Source of the DNA: a virus
DNA: 39,732 bases
Direction: 5' to 3' (one strand)
Virus record (IMG/VR): IMGVR_UViG_3300044970_001020
Location: 1-39,732 of that record
Shown here: in pieces, positions 1-6,062 of the stretch
Layout of the letters: every line of letters starts with the position of its first letter
Position numbering within the stretch: position 1 is the stretch's first letter
Position numbers and translations under genes: made by a program
Notes under the pieces: model-generated
The model's input: the letters and a program-made list of their open reading frames with translations, nothing else
The model's database searches: none
Told to the model about the DNA's origin: nothing

Positions 1-127
1 AATATTCAGTTAGTGACTTATTTGTGTTGTAAGTCCAATACCTTAAATCATGATAATTTGTTTTATTTGCTTTATTAAGCCTTATCCAGAATTGAAATGA
101 TTTAACCATTATAGCTTCATCAACTCC
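1..127. repeat. Terminal direct repeat, left copy (contig overlap)
   Basis: These 127 bases are identical to the last 127 bases of the window (39606-39732). A reading frame on the minus strand runs uninterrupted across the join. The simplest reading is a circular or circularly permuted genome whose ends overlap by an assembler k-mer length, since 127 is a common maximum k. A true short terminal repeat of the packaged DNA cannot be excluded from sequence alone. Confidence 0.95.
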
Positions 128-166
128 GTATCTTTTTGCGAATTCAATGTTAAAAGAAAAATCCAT
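1..166 (-). CDS. Replication initiator-like protein, N-terminal part across the join
   Basis: This is the true 5' end of the gene that occupies the right end of the window. Reading the minus strand from the ATG at 164-166 gives MDFSFNIEFAKRYGVDEAI, then continues directly into the frame that begins MVKSFQFW at 39714. The complete protein is about 342 residues, 19 longer than the part seen with an ATG at the right end. The ATG lies one base past the TAA (168-170) of the HNH gene, so the two are probably co-transcribed and translationally coupled. The opening residues look like the start of a phage winged-helix replication protein. Bases 1-127 duplicate the right end and should be counted once. 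Confidence 0.85.
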   Translation of the reverse strand, partial: MDFSFNIEFAKRYGVDEAIMVKSFQFWIRLNKANKTNYHDLRYWTYNTNKSLTEY

Positions 167-167
167 T

Positions 168-653
168 TTAGTCTATTTTATTAAGGTGAGCAAATTCCCC
201 GTGGTATTTTATGGCGGCGGCGTTGTAGGCACGGGCAGCGTCGATTGGGTCAATGAACGAGCCTAAATTCAATAATTTATTATTAAAACTTATATGTGCC
301 TCCCATTTTTTATATCTTTTATTATAAGAAACCCCCTTATAACCACTTGTATTATTTATAGGAATTTGAGAATTTCTCATATTTTCTGCATGAGTACATA
401 TTCTAAGATTATTTTTTTGATTATTTAAAGCATCGCCGTCAATATGGTCTATAACATATTCTTTTTTAGCGTTTAAAATTAATCTATGCATATAGATTTT
501 ACCTTGTTTATTATTAGATATTCTAAAATTTCTATTAACATAAAATGTATTACCATTTTTATTTGCTTGCCAATTAAACTGATTTAAAAAGTCAAAGTCC
601 TCATCGTCTACTATTGCGACTTTTCCCTGAGTTAACTGAATTTCTTTAGCCAT
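168..653 (-). CDS. HNH homing endonuclease with C-terminal AP2 DNA-binding domain
   Basis: This 161-residue protein begins MAKEIQLTQG. The HNH part is at about residues 50-95, with His56, the Asp69-His70 pair in VIDHIDGD, and Asn residues in LNNQKNNLRI. An AP2-like DNA-binding domain follows at about 103-160, with SGYKGVSY, a KKWEAHI strand and DAARAYNAAA. This HNH-AP2 layout is that of free-standing phage homing endonucleases, which nick or cut DNA and spread themselves. I chose the ATG at 651-653. The frame stays open to a TTG at 765-767, but that stretch forms three RNA hairpins and encodes no recognisable domain. It sits immediately before the replication gene, a usual kind of target for such elements. 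It is AT-rich except for its last 80 bases. Confidence 0.85.
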   Translation of the reverse strand: MAKEIQLTQGKVAIVDDEDFDFLNQFNWQANKNGNTFYVNRNFRISNNKQGKIYMHRLILNAKKEYVIDHIDGDALNNQKNNLRICTHAENMRNSQIPINNTSGYKGVSYNKRYKKWEAHISFNNKLLNLGSFIDPIDAARAYNAAAIKYHGEFAHLNKID

Positions 654-665
654 TTTAATAAAATG

Positions 666-698
666 AAAAACCCCAACGGGTAGGAGTCCATCGGGGTT
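666..698 (-). terminator. Intrinsic terminator-like hairpin before the HNH gene
   Basis: The stem AACCCCGATGG/CCGTTGGGGTT (11 bp with two wobbles, 8-nt loop) runs into TTTTT on the minus strand, 12 bases before the HNH start codon. A terminator in front of a start codon implies attenuation, or a short RNA that ends here. Confidence 0.65.
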
Positions 699-759
699 AG
701 TGAAACAAAATAAATGTTTCAAAATTTCTTTTGAGCCGCTCCTACCTGATTCAAAAGAA
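666..759 (-). ncRNA. Structured RNA leader or small RNA: three hairpins with a loop-loop pairing
   Basis: Read on the minus strand, three hairpins follow one another. Hairpin A is a 9-bp perfect stem TTCTTTTGA/TCAAAAGAA (751-759 with 726-734) and a 16-nt loop. Hairpin B is a 7-bp perfect stem TGAAACA/TGTTTCA (715-721 with 701-707). Hairpin C is an 11-bp stem with two wobble pairs (688-698 with 669-679), an 8-nt loop and a T tract. Loop A holds GGTAGGAG (739-746), the exact complement of CTCCTACC in and beside loop C (679-686), so a kissing or pseudoknot contact of 7-8 bp is possible. A -7 box ends 6 bases upstream of hairpin A. This is either a self-contained small RNA or an attenuator controlling the HNH and replication genes. 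I recognise no known family. Confidence 0.6.
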
Positions 760-764
760 TAATA

Positions 765-772
765 CAAAAATA
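765..772 (-). promoter_or_regulatory. Bacteroidota -7 box for the leader RNA, HNH and replication genes
   Basis: TATTTTTG on the minus strand fits TAnnTTTG. Transcription would start at about 758-760, exactly at the base of hairpin A. An upstream TTG (787-789) lies only 14 bases away, closer than usual for the -33 element. Confidence 0.45.
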
Positions 773-809
773 CAAAATATTATTTACAATTTTACATTTT
801 TTTTTAATT

Positions 810-949
810 GTGCAAGGGCTGGACTCAAACCAGCATAAATCCTTTGGTTGGTGTGATTTATTTATCTTCTTAAACAAGGTGTTCAGCCACTAACCAACAT
901 TGCCAAATCCTCTATTTTAAGTTGAGCGTCTACCTTCCGCCACCTTGCG
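810..949 (-). tRNA. tRNA-like gene, Leu/Ser type, with an expanded or rearranged anticodon region
   Basis: On the minus strand the ends pair as an acceptor stem, GCAAGG (943-948) with CCTTGC (812-817). Next to the 5' strand is a D-arm of tRNA-Leu type, TGGCGGAAGGTAGACGC, with GCG/CGC pairing. The 3' half has a class II variable arm (ATAAATC/GATTTAT, 855-861 with 835-841) and a clear T-arm GCTGG-TTTGAGT-CCAGC (818-834). About 60 nt lie between the D-arm and the variable arm, far more than the roughly 20 expected. That stretch holds a CTTAAAA that would suit a Leu UAA anticodon loop, then a second D-loop-like segment of Ser type (TTAGTGGCTGAACACC). No CCA is encoded. It may be a tRNA with an insertion, a fusion of two tRNA remnants, or a tRNA mimic. 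I cannot assign the anticodon by eye. Confidence 0.5.
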
Positions 950-952
950 CCA

Positions 953-960
953 CAAAGATA
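953..960 (-). promoter_or_regulatory. Bacteroidota -7 box for the tRNA-like gene
   Basis: TATCTTTG on the minus strand matches TAnnTTTG. It would place the start of transcription at about 947, at the acceptor end of the tRNA-like RNA. I see no convincing -33 TTG. Confidence 0.5.
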
Positions 961-1008
961 AAAATAATTTTGTTAAAAATAATATTTAATTTATAAAATA
1001 ATAAAGTT

Positions 1009-1016
1009 TATATTTG
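1009..1016 (+). promoter_or_regulatory. Bacteroidota -7 box for the plus arm
   Basis: TATATTTG matches TAnnTTTG and ends 4 bases before the ATG at 1021. The transcript would therefore be leaderless or nearly so. With the box at 953-960 it forms a divergent promoter region in about 50 bases of almost pure A+T. Confidence 0.55.
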
Positions 1017-1020
1017 TGGT

Positions 1021-1722
1021 ATGAACTACTTGATTATAACCTCAATTACTGGAAACAAAGACGTGCTGGTTGACCCTGACACGACCTTTGATAATTGTAC
1101 TTACGTCGCTTTTGTCGATGAAATCAACCATAACTTAAATGTTTGGAATCAAGTCCAGAACCATCAGTTTAGCATGATTGACCCGTTGAAGCATAGACGA
1201 AACGCAAAGGCTGAAAAAATACTTTGCATTCCACAGGCTTTAAAGATTGACTTTGATTATATTATATGGCATGATGGAACACACCAACTGGCAATCCATC
1301 CCGAAGAAATTATTAAGGAATACGGCGACGCTGATTTATATGTTTTCCGTCACGCGCAAAGACGTTGTTTATATCAGGAAGTTGCCGCCGTGCTTGAGGC
1401 AAAGTTAGACAATGAAGACCTTGTAAAAAGTCAAATGAACTTTTATCAATCGGTTGGAATGCCGCCGTACTTTGGGCTATATGAAATGGGTTGCTATATC
1501 AGGAAGGTGAATCAAATTACGATTGATTTTGGCTTAGCTTGGTTTGAGCAAGTCTGCAAGTTTTCCAGCCGTGACCAGATTAGTTTTCCTTTTGTCCTTT
1601 GGAACTATGAAGAAAGAATAAAGGTTGCAATCCTAAAAGGCAATTGTTCAAAATATATCGGGACGCCTTTTGAAAACGAGGGGAATAAATATTTTATAAA
1701 TCATGCAAACCACATTAAATGA
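1021..1722 (+). CDS. DUF616-type glycosyltransferase-like protein
   Basis: This 233-residue cytoplasmic protein resembles the DUF616 (TOD1/MUCI70-like) glycosyltransferase family. It has a GT-A-like opening MNYLIITSITG, an acidic IIWHDG at residues 81-86, a basic FRHAQRRCLYQE at 109-120, and SSRDQISFPFVLW at 182-194; this last resembles the SxRDQ motif near the end of that family. It starts at the first ATG after a -7 box and is the first gene of the plus arm. Its TGA overlaps the next ATG (ATGA), coupling it to the aminotransferase. The acceptor could be virion protein, phage DNA or a host surface glycan; the sequence does not say which. Confidence 0.75.
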   Translation: MNYLIITSITGNKDVLVDPDTTFDNCTYVAFVDEINHNLNVWNQVQNHQFSMIDPLKHRRNAKAEKILCIPQALKIDFDYIIWHDGTHQLAIHPEEIIKEYGDADLYVFRHAQRRCLYQEVAAVLEAKLDNEDLVKSQMNFYQSVGMPPYFGLYEMGCYIRKVNQITIDFGLAWFEQVCKFSSRDQISFPFVLWNYEERIKVAILKGNCSKYIGTPFENEGNKYFINHANHIK

Positions 1723-2828
1723 TACCATTATTTAAAGTTGCCATGAACCCAGAGGCATCAAAAGCCGTGGACAAAGTTTTATTATCAGGCTTCATCGGTC
1801 AAGGGGAAGTGGTCGAGGAATTTGAACGCCAATTAAAACAAAGCTTCAATAATCCTTATCTTATTACAGTCAACTCAGGGACAAGCGCTTTGCAACTTGC
1901 TTTAAGGTTAATTAAGGACAAACACCCCGAAAAAAAATACATTATATCAACCCCGTTGACTTGCACGGCGACGAACTGGGCAATACTTGCGGCTGGGTTT
2001 GAAATCATTTGGGCAGATATTGACCCTAACACTTTAAATATTTGTCCCTTATCGGTGGCAAAATCTGTTACTCCTTTGGTTGCGGCGGTTACGGTTGTCC
2101 ATTGGGGAGGTGCAGCAGCAGACGTAAAAAAAATAAAGTCATTAACGGGACTTGATATTATCGAAGATTGTGCTCACGCCTTCGGCTCATATTACGAATT
2201 ACCAGCCACTAAAGACGAAAGTACATTGGTCGGGAACTCAGGAAATTACTGTTGCTTTTCCTTTCAAGCAATAAAACACCTTACCACGGGTGACGGTGGA
2301 TTGTTGATTTTACCAAATGAGGAAGAATATAAAAAGGCAAAGTTACTCCGTTGGTATGGCATTGACAGGGAAGGTGACAGAAAGGACTTTAGATGCGAAG
2401 CACCGATAAACGATTGGGGCTATAAGTTTCACATGAACGATATTAATGCCGCCATTGGTATTGAGAACCTTAAAATATTTGGTGATAACATTAGAAGACA
2501 CCAGAATAACGCTGGGTTTTACGACTGGTGGTTAAATGAAAACAGTAGGTTTATAACCCCTTTGTATTTTGACGAAGGCTCGTCATATTGGATTTATTCC
2601 ATTTTAGTTGAGGACAGGGACAATTTTCAAAGGGCAATGAAAGATAGGGGAGTTATGACATCGCAAGTTCATGAACGCAATGATTTACACCCATGCGTAA
2701 AGCAATTTAAAACAGAACTACCAAACATTGAACAAGTAATTGGCAAGTTGTCAAGCCTTCCAGTCGGCTGGTGGGTAACGGACGAGGATAGAGAATATAT
2801 TGTTGAACAGATAAAAAAGGGTTGGTAA
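1719..2828 (+). CDS. DegT/DnrJ/EryC1/StrS sugar aminotransferase
   Basis: This 369-residue PLP-dependent aminotransferase belongs to the family that converts keto-sugar nucleotides to amino sugars. Visible are the phosphate-binding NSGTSAL (residues 52-58), EDCAHAFGS with Asp150 for the PLP ring nitrogen, and SFQAIKH with Lys186 as the Schiff-base lysine. GDGG follows, as is usual in the family. Length is typical and the protein looks intact. I see no partner dehydratase or epimerase here, so the keto-sugar nucleotide would have to come from the host. It is coupled by ATGA to the glycosyltransferase before it and by TAATG to the small gene after it. Confidence 0.9.
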   Translation: MIPLFKVAMNPEASKAVDKVLLSGFIGQGEVVEEFERQLKQSFNNPYLITVNSGTSALQLALRLIKDKHPEKKYIISTPLTCTATNWAILAAGFEIIWADIDPNTLNICPLSVAKSVTPLVAAVTVVHWGGAAADVKKIKSLTGLDIIEDCAHAFGSYYELPATKDESTLVGNSGNYCCFSFQAIKHLTTGDGGLLILPNEEEYKKAKLLRWYGIDREGDRKDFRCEAPINDWGYKFHMNDINAAIGIENLKIFGDNIRRHQNNAGFYDWWLNENSRFITPLYFDEGSSYWIYSILVEDRDNFQRAMKDRGVMTSQVHERNDLHPCVKQFKTELPNIEQVIGKLSSLPVGWWVTDEDREYIVEQIKKGW

Positions 2829-3067
2829 TGGAAAATAAATTTACAGATGAGCAATTAAAAGATTTATATATTTATTTAAATGAAAACACAAAAAGACCAA
2901 ATAAATATTTACTTGAAATAGTAGGATATGTAAATGCTGGAGGGAAAGATGCTTTTTCTTATTTTGTTGATAAAGCTAATTTGACAAAAAATGAAAAAGA
3001 TAAGATTAAAAAGAAAGCATTGCAATTAGAAAATATTTATCAAACCTTTTTAAAAACAAAAGCATGA
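2828..3067 (+). CDS. Small AT-rich hypothetical protein
   Basis: This is a 79-residue protein of unknown function. I start it at the ATG at 2828, which overlaps the aminotransferase stop as TAATG. A TTG six bases upstream is in frame but less likely. The protein is mostly helical and charged (EQLKDLYIYLNENTKRP, then KNEKDKIKKKALQLE). Its base composition is far more AT-rich than the flanking genes, suggesting a recent insertion. It overlaps the SSB start as ATGA. Confidence 0.65.
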   Translation: MENKFTDEQLKDLYIYLNENTKRPNKYLLEIVGYVNAGGKDAFSYFVDKANLTKNEKDKIKKKALQLENIYQTFLKTKA

Positions 3068-3447
3068 TTAAATTAATTGTTTCGGGTCGCGTCGGTCAGG
3101 ACGCTGAGGTAAAAAATGTAGGTGATAATACCGTTTGTTCTTTTTCCGTAGCACACACGGAAAAGGTTTACGGTGCAACTCCCTCGGAAAAGACTATTTG
3201 GGTGACGTGTTCAATTTGGGGTGAACGTGGTGTCAAACTTGCGCCTCACATTGTAAAAGGTACATTTGTAGTGGTTGAAGGAACAGGCGGGGTAAATGGA
3301 TACCTAAACAAGAATACTGGTGCAGCCGAAGCTGTCATTAGGTGTATGGTAAATTCTTTGGAATTTGGAGGCAAGCCAACGACAGGTGAAAATCCAAAGG
3401 TAACAGAATCAACGACATTTAAATCAGAATCAGAATTTCCTTTTTAA
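3064..3447 (+). CDS. ssb: Single-stranded DNA-binding protein
   Basis: This 127-residue SSB has one OB fold (residues 1-105), with the N-terminal IVSGRVGQDAEV strand, a VTCSIWGERG strand and a VVVEGTGGVNGY strand. A short polar linker follows, and the protein ends in SEFPF, the acidic and aromatic tip by which SSBs recruit partner proteins. It protects single-stranded DNA in replication and recombination. Its place inside the glycan cargo block, on the plus arm and away from the minus-strand replication genes, is unexpected. Confidence 0.9.
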   Translation: MIKLIVSGRVGQDAEVKNVGDNTVCSFSVAHTEKVYGATPSEKTIWVTCSIWGERGVKLAPHIVKGTFVVVEGTGGVNGYLNKNTGAAEAVIRCMVNSLEFGGKPTTGENPKVTESTTFKSESEFPF

Positions 3448-3448
3448 T

Positions 3449-3631
3449 ATGAATGCTGAAAGAAAAAAAGAATACAGGTTAACCATAAGCGATTATCAAA
3501 GAAAAAAGCATTTGGAATATCTCAGAAATAAATACAATGCTTTATCACCAGAGAAAAAGGCTGAATTGCTTGCTAAAAGAAAAGCAAATTATCAAGCAAA
3601 CAAACAAAAAAAGATTAATGGCATATTTTAA
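3449..3631 (+). CDS. Short Lys/Arg-rich helical protein
   Basis: This 60-residue, very basic protein (RKKEYRL, YQRKKHLEYLRNKY, SPEKKAELLAKRKANYQ) has the pattern of repeated basic helices seen in small phage proteins of unknown function. The 90-residue gene at 34841-35113 has the same style, with TPEEKAKRKEANREHY, so the two may be distant paralogues. Nucleic-acid binding is plausible from charge only. It overlaps the next gene by 14 bases. Confidence 0.6.
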   Translation: MNAERKKEYRLTISDYQRKKHLEYLRNKYNALSPEKKAELLAKRKANYQANKQKKINGIF

Positions 3632-4157
3632 CTACGATATACCCTCAAGTTATTATAAGAATAATATCGGTAAGACCCTTTACAATACGGTGCTTACAAT
3701 GAATCCATCTGTTATCATTGAGTTCGGCACGTTGCACGGTTATTCAGCCGTCGCAATGGCTCAGGCTTTACGAGACTTAGATAGCGATACCGTCATTATG
3801 TGTCATGACCTTTGGCAAAAGTACCCGTATAAAAATACGTCGATGGAAAAGACGCAAGATACCATCGACGCGCTGGGGCTAACAAAATATATTGAATTGA
3901 TTGAATGGGATTTTTATAATTGGAAACCCGAACCTTTTGATTTAATGCACTTTGATATAAGCAACCACGCTGGGCATTTAAAGTATTTAAAAAGTTTAAA
4001 GGAATACCATTTTTTAAACGGCTCAATTTTATTTGAAGGCGGGAGCAAGGAAAGAGACAAAGTAGAATGGATGAAAGATTTTCAGCCTATCAATTCATCT
4101 GGTTTAAACTTTATTACAATTAACGAGGACTTTCCTTCTTTATCCCTACTCCTATGA
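3618..4157 (+). CDS. Class I SAM-dependent methyltransferase-like protein
   Basis: This 179-residue protein starts at MAYFNYDIPSS; the frame is open further upstream, but that part lies over the previous gene. The glycine-rich SAM loop is EFGTLHGYSA (residues 35-44), the acidic end of strand 2 is MCHDLW (61-66), and LMHFDISNHAGH (109-120) sits at the usual strand 4 position. This resembles small Methyltransf_24-type enzymes that often accompany glycosyltransferases in polysaccharide clusters. Methylation of a sugar is plausible from context. Its TGA overlaps the next ATG. Confidence 0.7.
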   Translation: MAYFNYDIPSSYYKNNIGKTLYNTVLTMNPSVIIEFGTLHGYSAVAMAQALRDLDSDTVIMCHDLWQKYPYKNTSMEKTQDTIDALGLTKYIELIEWDFYNWKPEPFDLMHFDISNHAGHLKYLKSLKEYHFLNGSILFEGGSKERDKVEWMKDFQPINSSGLNFITINEDFPSLSLLL

Positions 4158-4858
4158 GGTTAGCCGTTGTTGCCTCAGGTTGGCATTTCCCCTTAGATTT
4201 TTATGAATCAGTCGCAAGGCAAATCGTTGTCAAAGATTGGGCGTATGATTTATTTTGCATCTCACACCGTGACCCAAAGTATTCAAAGGAGGAAAAAAAG
4301 GATTTGGCATTAAAGGAATTGGACACTATTCTTTATAAAGAAATTGCAACCATTGAGCAGATTAAAGACTTAGGCTGGAATTATAAAGAATACCCGAACA
4401 CCGTTGGCGATTGGGGATGTTCTAACCAATGGCTGGAAGAACACAATTTTACTGAATACGATTTACTTCTTTTTACGCATGATGACAATTTTATTCATAA
4501 CTACAAATGGTTCGGGAACATCATTCACTTTATGGGAGAAAACTGGGAAATACTTTCTAATTCATGCGGTGACCCTGTTGGTTGGCTTCGGGGTTCATGT
4601 GAGTTCTTTAAGCCTTCTTTGTTGCATAAGATTGGCGGCAAGTTTGATTTGTCATTGGTGACGTTGAACAGGGAAGAAGAAGTTTATTCACCAGATAAAT
4701 GGGTTGATATTTTTGATTGGAACAACACGGTACACCCGTTGATGAAGTTTATATCGGAAAACAAAATAGTAGTTGGACATCTGTCAAATACTTACAGGCA
4801 TTCAATGTTTGTGTCCGAGGGTGAACGTGGATTTATTTCCCCAATTTTAAAAAAATAA
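4154..4858 (+). CDS. GT-A-like glycosyltransferase
   Basis: This 234-residue protein opens with MRLAVVASGW and has LLLFTHDDNF at residues 104-113. That is a hydrophobic strand ending in an HDD acidic motif, like the metal and nucleotide-sugar binding site of GT-A enzymes. A LRGSCEFFKPSLL segment follows, as in acceptor-side regions of such enzymes. I recognise the fold type, not the specific family. ATGA coupling to the methyltransferase suggests the two act on the same glycan. Confidence 0.6.
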   Translation: MRLAVVASGWHFPLDFYESVARQIVVKDWAYDLFCISHRDPKYSKEEKKDLALKELDTILYKEIATIEQIKDLGWNYKEYPNTVGDWGCSNQWLEEHNFTEYDLLLFTHDDNFIHNYKWFGNIIHFMGENWEILSNSCGDPVGWLRGSCEFFKPSLLHKIGGKFDLSLVTLNREEEVYSPDKWVDIFDWNNTVHPLMKFISENKIVVGHLSNTYRHSMFVSEGERGFISPILKK

Positions 4859-4861
4859 TAT

Positions 4862-4869
4862 TATATTTG
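4862..4869 (+). promoter_or_regulatory. Bacteroidota -7 box inside the cargo block
   Basis: TATATTTG, identical to the box at 1009-1016, lies in the 29-base gap after the glycosyltransferase stop and 18 bases before the next ATG. No clear -33 TTG is visible. It could start an internal transcript for the second half of the block. Confidence 0.5.
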
Positions 4870-4887
4870 TATAATAATTTAAAAAAA

Positions 4888-5058
4888 ATGAACACAACAA
4901 AACCTCAAGAAATGTACGGGGTAACCTTTAGAAACAAGGTTATAAGGGAAAGGCTGCTGGATATTCAATTTGATTTATGGAAGGCAACAGGGAAAAAGCA
5001 TTCAATGGAAGCAGTCCTTGAAGTTTTATTGAATACCTACAAAAGTATAAATAAATGA
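4888..5058 (+). CDS. Small hypothetical protein, possibly ribbon-helix-helix
   Basis: This 56-residue protein begins MNTTKPQEMYG after an A-rich leader. The order of a short strand (YGVTFRNKVI), a helix (RERLLDIQFDLWKATG) and a second helix (SMEAVLEVLLNTYK) is compatible with a ribbon-helix-helix DNA-binding protein, but length and pattern alone do not prove it. It has its own -7 box and overlaps the next gene by ATGA. Confidence 0.6.
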   Translation: MNTTKPQEMYGVTFRNKVIRERLLDIQFDLWKATGKKHSMEAVLEVLLNTYKSINK

Positions 5059-6062
5059 GGATTGGCATAGTTTGTAATCTAAGCAGCCCAACGACTGACT
5101 ATTATCGCACGGTGAACCCATTTATTAGGCTTCGGGAGGTTTGCCCTCCGAACTTTGTCATAAAGATGATTAACCCTGATACCGTTAAGTGGTATGATTT
5201 TTATGACGTTGATGTTGTTATCTTCCAGCGTGCCAACGGCAATGATTTACTTGGAATGATTAATGAGGTTAAGCGAATGGGTAAGAAGATTATCTTAGAC
5301 CACGACGACCTATTACACGAGGTTAGTGCAGCCAATCCAGCAAGTCAACATTTTAACAAGCCTCAGGTAAAAGAATCAGTCGAAAAGGCGTTTAAATATG
5401 CTGATTGGGTTATGACCTCAACCCCGTACCTAAAAGAATTTTACTCCCAGTTTTACGATACAGACAAAATTACCGTTGTTCCAAATGCTATTGACTTTAC
5501 CGTTACACCGATGCAGCCTGTAAAAAGGGATAAGTTAATGGACGCAAAGAAACGAGTTATGTGGCGCGGAAGTCAGACGCACCTTGAAGACCTTGCAACG
5601 GTAAAAAACTTTTGGATTGAGTTACAAAAAAACGATAAGGTTGAATTAGGTATGGTTGGTTTAGCTGATTGGTTGGGCAAAACATTGTATCCTAAGGCAA
5701 TTATTGTACCGTGGAATAATTCCCTTTTCCAATACTTTGAAATGGTTAAACACTCAGCGCCACACTATGGCGTATTCCCTTTGACGATTGATAATTTTAA
5801 TCAAGCGAAGTCAAATAATTTTGCGATGGAAATGTTGGTCGCTGGTTGTATTTCATACGCACCTGAGGAAATCAAGGAATTTAATATTCCAGGGGTGCGG
5901 ACATATAAAAACGAATTAGATTTAATCCACAAATTTACTAAGGCTTTAGACAAAGATGATGCGTACTTTGTTGACTTAGAGGCTGGACGCAAATGGCTGA
6001 AGGAAGAAAGGGACTTGGTTAAGGTAAATGAATTAAGGGTAAATGTATTAAACGCTATATGA
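5055..6062 (+). CDS. GT4-like glycosyltransferase (GT-B fold)
   Basis: This 335-residue protein follows a GT-B layout. An N-terminal Rossmann half starts MRIGIVCNLS and contains IILDHDDLLHE (79-89). VVPNAID (141-147) marks the linker to the donor half, as in GT4 enzymes. RGSQTHLEDL (171-180) and the stretch AKSNNFAMEMLVAG (251-264) correspond to the donor-binding region, with the glutamate of the EX7E-type motif at about residue 259. It is the third glycosyltransferase-like protein of the block. ATGA overlaps join it to its neighbours on both sides. Confidence 0.8.
   Translation: MRIGIVCNLSSPTTDYYRTVNPFIRLREVCPPNFVIKMINPDTVKWYDFYDVDVVIFQRANGNDLLGMINEVKRMGKKIILDHDDLLHEVSAANPASQHFNKPQVKESVEKAFKYADWVMTSTPYLKEFYSQFYDTDKITVVPNAIDFTVTPMQPVKRDKLMDAKKRVMWRGSQTHLEDLATVKNFWIELQKNDKVELGMVGLADWLGKTLYPKAIIVPWNNSLFQYFEMVKHSAPHYGVFPLTIDNFNQAKSNNFAMEMLVAGCISYAPEEIKEFNIPGVRTYKNELDLIHKFTKALDKDDAYFVDLEAGRKWLKEERDLVKVNELRVNVLNAI

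Noticed and set aside
1-127. 127-bp repeat as a physical terminal repeat for packaging
   Set aside because: The length equals a common assembler k-mer and a gene crosses the join, so an assembly overlap is the simpler explanation; not fully excluded.
654-767. N-terminal extension of the HNH protein from a TTG at 765-767
   Set aside because: The stretch forms three RNA hairpins with a terminator, lies just after a promoter box and encodes no recognisable domain. The ATG at 653 begins the conserved part.
860-890. A UAA-reading (suppressor) anticodon in the tRNA-like gene
   Set aside because: A GTTTAAG loop flanked by a four-of-five stem can be drawn, but it steals bases from the D-stem. Genes here end freely in TAA, so stop reassignment is not supported.
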